A stretch of DNA of 64,000 nt from NCBI RefSeq assembly GCF_900156685.1, contig NZ_FTOJ01000004.1:1-64000 (forward strand), read 5' to 3'. The notes beneath the pieces are model-generated. The model was not told the origin of the DNA. It saw only the letters and a program-made list of their open reading frames with translations, and did no database searches. The DNA is from Chryseobacterium piscicola (GTDB lineage Bacteria; Bacteroidota; Bacteroidia; Flavobacteriales; Weeksellaceae). Within the stretch, counting starts at the first letter, position 1, and each line of letters starts with the position of its first letter. Shown piece by piece: positions 28,129-35,092 of this stretch. A program made the translations under genes and the position numbers.

Positions 28129-28674
28129 ATGAAAAATGGACTATTCATATTAACTTCATTATTGCTTAGCAATTTTATTTCAGCTCAAAAATTCAGCTCA
28201 AAAACAGGAAAAGTAACAATCGAAGCATCAATTCCTATGTTTGAAGATGTTTTTGCTCAAGACGATAATAATGTAGTGATCCTTAATGCTGATACAGGAG
28301 AAATGGCTTCTGTTTCAGTAGTAAAAAACTTTAAATTTAAAGTTAAATTGATGGAAGAGCATTTCAATGAAAGCTATGCCGAAACTGCAAAGTATCCGAA
28401 GGCAACTTTTAAAGGAAAAGTGATGGGTTTTGATAAAACAAAACTGACTACAAATCCTCAAAAAGTAACCGTTCAAGGCATATTAAATTTTCATGGTGTA
28501 GACAGAAACGTTTCTTCTAAAGCAACGATTTCTGCCAAAGACGGAAAAATGTATATGAAAGGAAATTTTATTGCAAAATCTGCGGATTTCAAAGTGACTA
28601 TTCCAAAAATGGTCATGAAAAAAGTAGCTGAAAATGTAAATGTAGAGTATAATTATACATTAGTAAAACAATGA
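28129..28674 (+). CDS. YceI-like periplasmic protein
   Basis: The 181-residue product starts at the ATG at 28129 (MKNGLFILTSLLLSNFISAQ, signal peptide), in preference to upstream in-frame codons that overlap the previous gene. The lipocalin-like YceI pattern is recognisable: FKFKVKLMEEHFNESYAETAKYPKATFKG, then a VTVQGILNFHGVDRNVSSKA segment and a terminal strand. YceI proteins bind long isoprenoid or quinone-like lipids, but this one lacks the classical H-S-x-(V/I)-x-F start, so its ligand is uncertain. The stop overlaps the next start (ATGA), so the two genes are translationally coupled. Confidence 0.82.
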   Translation: MKNGLFILTSLLLSNFISAQKFSSKTGKVTIEASIPMFEDVFAQDDNNVVILNADTGEMASVSVVKNFKFKVKLMEEHFNESYAETAKYPKATFKGKVMGFDKTKLTTNPQKVTVQGILNFHGVDRNVSSKATISAKDGKMYMKGNFIAKSADFKVTIPKMVMKKVAENVNVEYNYTLVKQ

Positions 28675-29198
28675 AAAAGCTAATTTTATTCACAGTTTTT
28701 TTTCTGAGTTTATCATTTGTATCCGCTCAGGAAAAAGCAAAATCAGTATACGATGTTGCAAGAAGCGGCACGGTTCAGGAATTGAAAGATTTAATGAAAA
28801 ATAATCCGGATATTATCAATCAAACCAATGAAAACGGTTTTTCTCCTTTAATCTTAGCTTGTTACAGAGGAAACACTGAGGTCGCAGATTTTTTAATAGA
28901 CCATGTGAAAAATCTCGACTACAAGAGCCAAGAAGGAACAGCTTTGGCAGGACTTTCTATACGTTATAACAAAAATTTGGTAGAGCATTTATTAAAAAAA
29001 AATGCAAACCCAAATATTGCAGATGCCACTGGAACTACACCCTTATTTTGGGCAGTAAAATCTGGAAACACAGAATTAGTTGAGCTTTTACTTCAGTACA
29101 AAGCCGACAAATTAATGAAAGACTCAATGGGAATGACGCCTTTTGAATATGCCTTAAAAGCAGACAACAAAGAAATTATTAAACTACTAAAAAATTAA
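28671..29198 (+). CDS. Secreted ankyrin-repeat protein
   Basis: The 175-residue product has a signal peptide (MKKLILFTVFFLSLSFVSAQ) and about four ankyrin repeats, recognisable by NGFSPLILACYRGNTEVADFL, LVEHLLKKNANPNIADATG, TTPLFWAVKSGNTELVELLL and MTPFEYALKADNKEIIKLL. Exported ankyrin proteins in bacteria often sit beside haem enzymes such as catalases and support their function. Here the neighbours are a c-type cytochrome, a YceI protein and a DOMON protein. It overlaps the YceI gene by 4 bp and ends 5 bp before the next gene. Confidence 0.87.
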   Translation: MKKLILFTVFFLSLSFVSAQEKAKSVYDVARSGTVQELKDLMKNNPDIINQTNENGFSPLILACYRGNTEVADFLIDHVKNLDYKSQEGTALAGLSIRYNKNLVEHLLKKNANPNIADATGTTPLFWAVKSGNTELVELLLQYKADKLMKDSMGMTPFEYALKADNKEIIKLLKN

Positions 29199-29203
29199 AA
29201 TAG

Positions 29204-29947
29204 ATGAAAAAACTTCTACTCATTACAAGTTTAGCTTTTGCAAGCCTTGCACAAGCTCAATTCTCATCTGGAACAGTGAATTTAACTGCAGCGGCAATGA
29301 CCGTAAAATTAGATACTAGCCCTACAACTGTTACCATCACGTTAATTGGCGATAGCAATTCTATGATGGGAATTGGCTTTGGAAATTCTGGTATGGCAAA
29401 TGGTGCAGATGGTTTTATTTATAATTCATCGGCTAATAGAGATTATAATTTTGTAGGATTTTCTACACCATCAACGGATGCCGTACAAGATTGGACTGAA
29501 ACCTCAAATACAGTTTCAGGAAGCACAAGAACCGTGGTAGCAACGAGATCCCTTACAGGAGGAACCGGAGATTTCGCCATAGCAAATACTGCCGGAACTA
29601 TCAATATTTTCTACGCTAGAACTGCCGGAGGAACGGGGCTTTCTTATCACAGCGGGTCACGTGGCTATGAGTCTTTAACGATGGCGGGCGTATTGGCAAC
29701 TTCTGATTTAGCTCTGGAAAGCAAAAAAACTTTGTTGTATCCTAATCCTGCAAAGGAAACAGTGAGTTTCAAAAATGCAGATCAGATAAAATCAATAGAA
29801 ATTTACGAATCTACCGGGAGAAAAGTAAAATCCGCTACATTAGAAGGAGAAAGTTTGGATGTTTCAGATTTAAATGCAGGAAACTACTACTTCGAAATCA
29901 CTTTAAAAGACGGAAGTTTGATGTTTGAGAAATTAATTAAACAATAG
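29204..29947 (+). CDS. DOMON-like protein with T9SS type A sorting domain
   Basis: The 247-residue product has a signal peptide (MKKLLLITSLAFASLAQAQ). The domain at about 35-155 carries DOMON hallmarks: GIGFGNSGMANGADGFI, a TRTVVATRSLTGGTGDF segment, INIFYARTAGG and the YHSGSRG motif near its end. DOMON domains bind haem or sugars. From about 175 comes a T9SS type A sorting domain (LLYPNPAKETVSFKN ... YYFEITLKDGSLMFEKLIKQ), so the protein should be secreted or anchored on the surface. As last gene of the operon it would place a possible haem protein outside the cell, opposite the periplasmic cytochrome. The DOMON call is from motif reading and moderately sure. Confidence 0.75.
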   Translation: MKKLLLITSLAFASLAQAQFSSGTVNLTAAAMTVKLDTSPTTVTITLIGDSNSMMGIGFGNSGMANGADGFIYNSSANRDYNFVGFSTPSTDAVQDWTETSNTVSGSTRTVVATRSLTGGTGDFAIANTAGTINIFYARTAGGTGLSYHSGSRGYESLTMAGVLATSDLALESKKTLLYPNPAKETVSFKNADQIKSIEIYESTGRKVKSATLEGESLDVSDLNAGNYYFEITLKDGSLMFEKLIKQ

Positions 29948-29949
29948 AG

Positions 29950-29977
29950 AAAAGCCACTGAGAAGTGGCTTTTTTGG
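29950..29977. terminator. Terminator between convergent genes
   Basis: A perfect 10-bp stem AAAAGCCACT / AGTGGCTTTT with a 4-nt loop is followed by T residues. It ends the redox operon and may also serve the minus-strand gene ending at 29978. Confidence 0.85.
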
Positions 29978-30679
29978 TTATACTTTTGTTAGAAGAAAAT
30001 CAATCAATTTCGGATGTCTTTTCTGTAAAAAAGGATTCCAACTTTGAGGAGAAAAAAAAGACGAACAGTGCTGAATAAAACTCACATTAATCATTTGCTC
30101 ATCAATGGTTACAGAGCCTTCCAAAGGCGTCATATTCCCAATCTTCGGAGCGTAGGAATGATCAAACTCTGTCACTTTGTTATCGGTTTTCAAATTCCCA
30201 AATCCTTCGGAAGCTTTTAGTCCAAGAAAAATACAGTCGGTAGGTTTCAATACTTTTACAAGTTCAGCAAAAACCGCCCATCCGTTTTTAAAATCAGCAT
30301 TGTTGGGCTGTTCTCTTTTCTCGCCATCGAAACTGCTGTAATCCATCGATCTCTGTACAAAATTGTAAAACGAAACATGCTTCCAGACCTCAGATTTATT
30401 GGGCTGTTTTTCAAAAAGTGCCTGCCAGAAATTATCTAACAAATGATACTTGTATAGTTTCTGAATCTGCGTTTCTTCAATCAACTTTCGGGTAAAATCC
30501 GGATTTTTATGTCTCAACAAATCTTCCTCATATTCTCCTCTTGTTTTGCCCATTGCGTAGTGAGATTCGCCTACAATAAGCAATCTTCTTTCTGCATAAT
30601 TAAATTCAGAACCTACCCACGGGAGGCGGGAGAGGTTGGGGATTGTGGTGAGGAGGTGGTCTTTTTGGGTGGAGAGCAT
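29978..30679 (-). CDS. Cytoplasmic protein of unknown function, distantly uracil-DNA-glycosylase-like
   Basis: The 233-residue product has no signal peptide. Visible motifs are RLLIVGESHYAMG near residue 32, FYNFVQRS in the middle, a LKPTDCIFLGLKA segment and FIQHCSSFFSPQSWNPF near the C-terminus. The order (GE near the N-terminus, a hydrophobic LG strand, then a late H-containing loop) recalls the uracil-DNA glycosylase fold. Key residues of known families are not clearly present, so I leave function open. It is convergent with the redox operon and lies 54 bp downstream of the EcsC gene on the same strand. Confidence 0.7.
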   Translation of the reverse strand: MLSTQKDHLLTTIPNLSRLPWVGSEFNYAERRLLIVGESHYAMGKTRGEYEEDLLRHKNPDFTRKLIEETQIQKLYKYHLLDNFWQALFEKQPNKSEVWKHVSFYNFVQRSMDYSSFDGEKREQPNNADFKNGWAVFAELVKVLKPTDCIFLGLKASEGFGNLKTDNKVTEFDHSYAPKIGNMTPLEGSVTIDEQMINVSFIQHCSSFFSPQSWNPFLQKRHPKLIDFLLTKV

Positions 30680-30733
30680 AAAATATAGTAATCTTTTGAA
30701 TTCATATTAATTTTAATTTCAAAAATTGTATTT

Positions 30734-31795
30734 CTATTCTGTTGGATTGATTGTTGCCATCAATTCCTCGAGTTCTTCAACTGAAAATCCTATCTGAATA
30801 CCAACATTCTTTATGAACATCTTTTCCAAAATATGAAATTCGTTATCAATTTTTGCAAGTTTAATTAGATTGGTTATCAATTCTAAAGAGTCATTTATAT
30901 TATTCTTAAAATTTGAGTAATCTACATCTAAGTTTTCTTTAGAATGAAGCCTATTAATCAAATCTAACTTTAATTCCTCAGATAAAATTGATTGATTTAA
31001 TTCCTTCTCAAAAACGTTTAATTCTTCAGCAGCAATTTTTCCATCAACTTTTATAAGATTGACATAAGAATTAAATTTTAATAGATTTAAATCAGGCGTC
31101 TCTGTAAATTCAGCATCTTCGTAGATTTTATAAGTTGTTGAGTTATGTTGTGAATCATTGTTTTCAATAAAAGTTTTTCTTGCTAAGTTTCCTATAGTAT
31201 TGGTTCCAATCGCATTAACTGTTCCTCCAATTATTCCTCCCGCAACAGGTATGAATTTTATGAGATTAACAGCACCTTTTTCACCAAATTTTGTAACTAA
31301 CCTAAATCCAACCATGCGATTAATTTTTGTTAGTGTTTTACCAGAAACTGATTTTAGAGAGCTCATTGCGAGTTTACTGCCGATTGCAATTCCCCCATCT
31401 TTAAGAATGTCTTTAACAGATTCACCCACTAAACACAAATATATTAATGATTTTACTTTATCTTCTTTAATATCATAACCACCAATATGTGCAATTGCTG
31501 CAATCATTCGCATATGAACATATATGCCAGTAGAAATATCAGCAGGAATTGCAACTGGTAAAGTTATCAGTCCGCCTAGCCCTGTCAAAAATCCGGACGT
31601 CGTTGTTTTGCTTATTTGCCAACGAATAAGTGAGTTCACATTCTGCAATGTAGTCCCTTCGCCTTTAGTGTAACTTGAAGCAAATACCTCTATCGAATCG
31701 GAAACACCTGGTATCCCGTTTAGTGATTTTTCATAAGCCCAATCAAGAACTTGTAACATTTTAGTCGATTTTTCATTTTCAATTGTTGTATCCAT
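30734..31795 (-). CDS. EcsC family protein with C-terminal TerB-like domain
   Basis: The 353-residue product starts with an EcsC-like part (about 20-215). It is helical with glycine-rich membrane-active stretches (SGFLTGLGGLITLPVAIPAD, FIPVAGGIIGGTVNAIG) and an IRWQ...HMRMIAAIAHIGGYD pattern. A linker follows, then an acidic helical domain (about 240-350) resembling TerB: YVNLIKVDGKIAAEELNVFEK and LIKLAKIDNEFHILEKMFI, with paired Asp/Glu. EcsC-TerB combinations are linked to membrane-associated stress or conflict systems, but no toxin or nuclease partner is seen here. A -7 box lies 31 bp upstream. Confidence 0.82.
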   Translation of the reverse strand: MDTTIENEKSTKMLQVLDWAYEKSLNGIPGVSDSIEVFASSYTKGEGTTLQNVNSLIRWQISKTTTSGFLTGLGGLITLPVAIPADISTGIYVHMRMIAAIAHIGGYDIKEDKVKSLIYLCLVGESVKDILKDGGIAIGSKLAMSSLKSVSGKTLTKINRMVGFRLVTKFGEKGAVNLIKFIPVAGGIIGGTVNAIGTNTIGNLARKTFIENNDSQHNSTTYKIYEDAEFTETPDLNLLKFNSYVNLIKVDGKIAAEELNVFEKELNQSILSEELKLDLINRLHSKENLDVDYSNFKNNINDSLELITNLIKLAKIDNEFHILEKMFIKNVGIQIGFSVEELEELMATINPTE

Positions 31796-31825
31796 TTAAT
31801 AGGTTTTAATTTTATTATTATTCCA

Positions 31826-31833
31826 CAAATCTA
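31826..31833 (-). promoter_or_regulatory. Candidate -7 box for the EcsC-TerB gene
   Basis: On the minus strand it reads TAGATTTG, a match to TAnnTTTG, 30 bp before the ATG at 31795. Confidence 0.45.
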
Positions 31834-32014
31834 CACTCTCACCCAGCCAAACCACGTCCGTGTAAAAAAGCATTTTAGTTTTATTGCTAAACTAAAAATT
31901 TGTTTTCAGAGTTTTTTACGGGATGTCGTAATTTGATGTTTATTTTTAAAATTAGAATGTAATTCTCCATTTTTCTTTTCAAGCGCTTACCTCATATTTC
32001 AGCAAACTTAAAAC

Positions 32015-32061
32015 CTCAAACAGTCAAAAGATGACCTTTTGCTGTTTGAGATTAATTTTTT
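32015..32061 (+). terminator. Orphan hairpin with T-run between divergent genes
   Basis: CTCAAACAG-t-CAAAAG (32015-32030) pairs with CTTTTGCTGTTTGAG (32036-32050): 15 bp with one bulged T and a 5-nt loop, followed by ATTAATTTTTTT. It has the form of an intrinsic terminator on the plus strand. No plus-strand gene precedes it, because the flanking genes diverge. It could end a small RNA. Confidence 0.5.
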
Positions 32062-32112
32062 TCCATCATTTGTTTTTCGGGTCACAATTTATGTTAATTT
32101 TTTGTCGATTTT

Positions 32113-32130
32113 TTGTACAATTTTGTACAA
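32113..32130. promoter_or_regulatory. Tandem TTGTACAA palindromes
   Basis: Two perfect 8-bp palindromes, TTGTACAA at 32113-32120 and 32123-32130, repeat at one helical turn. They lie 19 bp upstream of the -7 box TATATTTG (32149-32156), where an operator would sit. Confidence 0.4.
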
Positions 32131-32148
32131 GAATACTGTGGTTATAAC

Positions 32149-32156
32149 TATATTTG
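32149..32156 (+). promoter_or_regulatory. -7 box for the HTH-like gene
   Basis: TATATTTG matches TAnnTTTG, 18 bp before the ATG at 32175. It overlaps the alternative TTG start at 32154 and thereby favours the ATG. Confidence 0.5.
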
Positions 32157-32174
32157 GATTCCATTTTTAAAACT

Positions 32175-33377
32175 ATGAACCGGGAAATAAGTGTTGTGAA
32201 CCAATTGCGGAAGAACATCGAAAAACAATTTGGGAAAGATATACAAACAGCTACAGATTGTGATAATCTGGTAAGTCTCATCACCCGGGATTGTAAAACA
32301 AACATCAGTTCTCAAACACTTCGTCGGTTTTTTGGCTTGATAAAAACTACCACAAGATCCAGTCATTTTACTTTAGATTTGCTTAGTCAATTTTGTGGAT
32401 ATGGCAATTTTAAAGAGTTTAGAAATGCCTGCAACAATCAGGAACTCGAACTGTTTTTTGGAAACTCAGACAATACAAATCATAATTATTGGGACAGAAG
32501 TGAGCAGTTGTGCCAGCAGATTATCAAGTCGCCAGACCTTTTGGTAAGCACACATCACCGTTTGATGTCTTTTCCGATGGCCAGAAAATATTTTATGGAA
32601 AATCATCCGCTTCGTGATTTGTTAGGTTCGGTTTACGTACAATATTTTTCTGCTTATCTAAAATACAACACCAGCAACGAAGCTAAAATCTTTGCCTACG
32701 GTTTCCTTTTTCAAAGTAGTTTTCTTCTTCAAAATACAGAGTCGATGGATTTGTATTACAACAAAGTGAAAGAAACCGAACTTACGGAGAATGTCCACGT
32801 AATTCCTGCAGGGTTGAAATTCGGCGTGCAGCTTCTTTATGCCGATTTTACCGGCAACGAAAATCTTTTTAAAAGGTATTTCGCCGAAATGAAAAAAGCA
32901 AGGCTTCGTTATCGGACAGCGTCAGAGAAATCGGTTTGCAGTTTTGAATCTACGGTTCTGGAATCCCTTATTTTTACCAATCGTTCCCAAGAGATGAAAT
33001 TTTTGATCGAAAATAATACCTTTCAAGTAAATAATGATGAAGATTACATTCCTTCAAAAAGAAAAGAAACACACGATGAGGTTTGGAAAATTCTTTGTGC
33101 TGTAGCTTATCAAAAAATGAGAGACAAGAAGAATACAGAGCGTTTTTTGAACCAAATTAATCTAAAGAATTTGGGAACAGGTTGGAAAAAATATTACTCA
33201 TTGCTGTACTATTCTGTCTATTTTCATTCGGCTCAGCAAGACCAAAAAATAGAATGTTTTTCCAAATTAAAAATCTTGATTGGTGAAACTTATTTCTGCT
33301 ATTATCAAAATTATTTAATTGAGTTTTCAAAAGAATTGGAGCCTTTCGTAGTAGGAGATATCAACTTGCAGGCGTAA
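32175..33377 (+). CDS. Protein with N-terminal HTH-like segment, unknown function
   Basis: The 400-residue product is cytoplasmic. The ATG at 32175 is chosen because the upstream TTG lies inside the -7 box. Near residues 35-75 is a helix-turn-helix-like stretch (ISSQTLRRFFGLI ... FTLDLLSQFCGYGNFKEF). The rest is helix-rich and contains repeated aromatic helices, compatible with TPR-like packing but without a clear repeat consensus. I do not recognise the family; proteins of this shape are common in Chryseobacterium. Paired TTGTACAA palindromes in front of its promoter hint at regulation, perhaps of itself. Its last codons (EPFVVGDINLQA) are strikingly like those of the DUF3467 gene. Confidence 0.75.
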   Translation: MNREISVVNQLRKNIEKQFGKDIQTATDCDNLVSLITRDCKTNISSQTLRRFFGLIKTTTRSSHFTLDLLSQFCGYGNFKEFRNACNNQELELFFGNSDNTNHNYWDRSEQLCQQIIKSPDLLVSTHHRLMSFPMARKYFMENHPLRDLLGSVYVQYFSAYLKYNTSNEAKIFAYGFLFQSSFLLQNTESMDLYYNKVKETELTENVHVIPAGLKFGVQLLYADFTGNENLFKRYFAEMKKARLRYRTASEKSVCSFESTVLESLIFTNRSQEMKFLIENNTFQVNNDEDYIPSKRKETHDEVWKILCAVAYQKMRDKKNTERFLNQINLKNLGTGWKKYYSLLYYSVYFHSAQQDQKIECFSKLKILIGETYFCYYQNYLIEFSKELEPFVVGDINLQA

Positions 33378-33518
33378 AATTTTTCTTAACACACACACAT
33401 AATCCAGCTTCGTTTTATTACTAAGCGGTTTTTTTGTTTACAGTCTGAAAAAAAGCACAGCAGATTAGGATTATTATTAAATTAATCCGTCATTCTTTCA
33501 GTTACAAGTTGCAGTGTT

Positions 33519-33526
33519 TATCTTTG
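33519..33526 (+). promoter_or_regulatory. -7 box for the phosphodiesterase gene
   Basis: TATCTTTG matches TAnnTTTG and ends 14 bp before the ATG at 33541. That rules out the earlier in-frame GTG. Confidence 0.5.
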
Positions 33527-33540
33527 CCAAAATCTTACTA

Positions 33541-34818
33541 ATGAAGAAAACTTTTGCAATTTTCCTCCTCACGTTATCTATCATCATTACTGGCCAACAG
33601 GTAATTTCGGATACAGCGCAAGTTGTTATTCCCAACCGGTTCAATAATGCAGATGCGAAGACGAAGCCTTACGTTATTATGATTTCTACTGATGGTTTCA
33701 GGTATGATTATGCTAAAAAATACAATGCTCAGAATCTTTTGAAATTTTCAAACGAGGGCGTTCAGGCAAAAGCAATGATTCCGAGTTATCCTAGTATTAC
33801 TTTCCCCAATCACTGGAGTTTGATTACCGGATTATATCCTTCTCATCACGGTTTAATTGATAACTATTTCTACGATTATGGAAGGAAAGAAAAGTATGCG
33901 ATGAGCAAAAAGGAGAATGCCGAAGATGGAAGCTGGTATGGTGGAATTCCTCTTTGGGCATTGGCAGAAAAACAGGGAATGGTATCGGCTTCTATGCAGT
34001 GGGTTGGCTCTGCAAGTGATGCTGGAGGGTTGAGACCAACTTATTATTACCATTACCACGAAAAATTCAAACCAACGGAGAAAGTAGATAAAGTTATCAA
34101 TTGGCTGAAGCTTCCAGAAAGTCAAAGGCCACATTTTATCGCAATGTATTTTCCTGAAGTAGATGCAGCAGGGCATCATTTTGGTCCTGAAGCTAGGGAA
34201 ACGGAAACCGCAGTTCAGTTGGTAGATGCTGCGATTGGAAGTTTGGTTCAGAAAGTTAATGATTTAGGTTTAGAAAATGTCAATTTTATCTTCGTTTCAG
34301 ACCACGGAATGATCCAGGTTGATGGTGGAAATCCTCTAGAAATCCCAATGATGCTTTTTGATAAGAAAAGATTTGATTTTTATAATTCCCAAACTTTATT
34401 AAGGGTTTATGTGAAAAATCCGGAAGAGGTAAAAAAGGTCTATAAAAATTTAAAAATTAATAAAACGGATGATTACGAAGTTTATTTGGATAAAAAATTA
34501 CCTAGATATCTACACTTTTCTAGCAGAGATGATAGATACAACAGGATAGGACAGATTCTTTTGATACCGAAAGCTCCAAAAGTATTTTTAGAAAAAAATC
34601 AGAAAACTTCTGTAGGAAAACACGGTTATGATCCGATGTTGGTTCCTGAAATGAAAGCCACATTTTTTGCTTGGGGCCCTGAATTTAAAAATAATTTCGT
34701 CATTGATGAATTCTCTAATGTGAATGTTTATCCGTTGGTTGCCAAGTTGCTAGGTTTAAAAACAGAAAACAAGATAGATGGAAAACTAAAAGTTTTAAAA
34801 GAAACCTTGAAACAATAA
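33541..34818 (+). CDS. Nucleotide pyrophosphatase/phosphodiesterase-like alkaline phosphatase family protein
   Basis: The 425-residue product has a signal peptide (MKKTFAIFLLTLSIIITGQQ). All features of the NPP branch of the alkaline phosphatase superfamily are visible: ISTDGFRYDY (metal Asp), SYPSITFPNHWSLITGLYPSHHG with the nucleophilic Thr, FPEVDAAGHHFGP, FVSDHGM and KHGYDP. Together these supply two zinc sites. It should hydrolyse phosphodiester or pyrophosphate bonds in nucleotides in the periplasm or outside the cell. No sorting domain is present, so periplasmic is most likely. Single-gene transcription unit. Confidence 0.92.
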   Translation: MKKTFAIFLLTLSIIITGQQVISDTAQVVIPNRFNNADAKTKPYVIMISTDGFRYDYAKKYNAQNLLKFSNEGVQAKAMIPSYPSITFPNHWSLITGLYPSHHGLIDNYFYDYGRKEKYAMSKKENAEDGSWYGGIPLWALAEKQGMVSASMQWVGSASDAGGLRPTYYYHYHEKFKPTEKVDKVINWLKLPESQRPHFIAMYFPEVDAAGHHFGPEARETETAVQLVDAAIGSLVQKVNDLGLENVNFIFVSDHGMIQVDGGNPLEIPMMLFDKKRFDFYNSQTLLRVYVKNPEEVKKVYKNLKINKTDDYEVYLDKKLPRYLHFSSRDDRYNRIGQILLIPKAPKVFLEKNQKTSVGKHGYDPMLVPEMKATFFAWGPEFKNNFVIDEFSNVNVYPLVAKLLGLKTENKIDGKLKVLKETLKQ

Positions 34819-35040
34819 TTAAAATCTTAATGGAACAAGGTAAAATCTTATATGTTTGTTTGTCTGCTTTGTATAATTATACTGATGTTTTACTACAAAG
34901 CCCACAGATATTTTACTACAAATGCTTGTTTTGCAATGTCTTAAAAATCGAAAAGCTGTTAACAATACTTAATCAGCATTTATATTTTCTATTATGATAG
35001 ATAGTAAAGAATTCTATTAAAAAGAAGTTGATGTAAAACA

Positions 35041-35072
35041 ATTTTGGCGGACTCCCAGAGTCCGCCAAAATT
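35041..35072. terminator. Bidirectional terminator between convergent genes
   Basis: A 13-bp perfect stem ATTTTGGCGGACT / AGTCCGCCAAAAT surrounds a 5-nt loop, flanked by A-rich and T-rich tracts. It sits 20 bp past the stop of the minus-strand peptidase. Confidence 0.8.
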
Positions 35073-35092
35073 GTGATCAATATTGAAAAATA

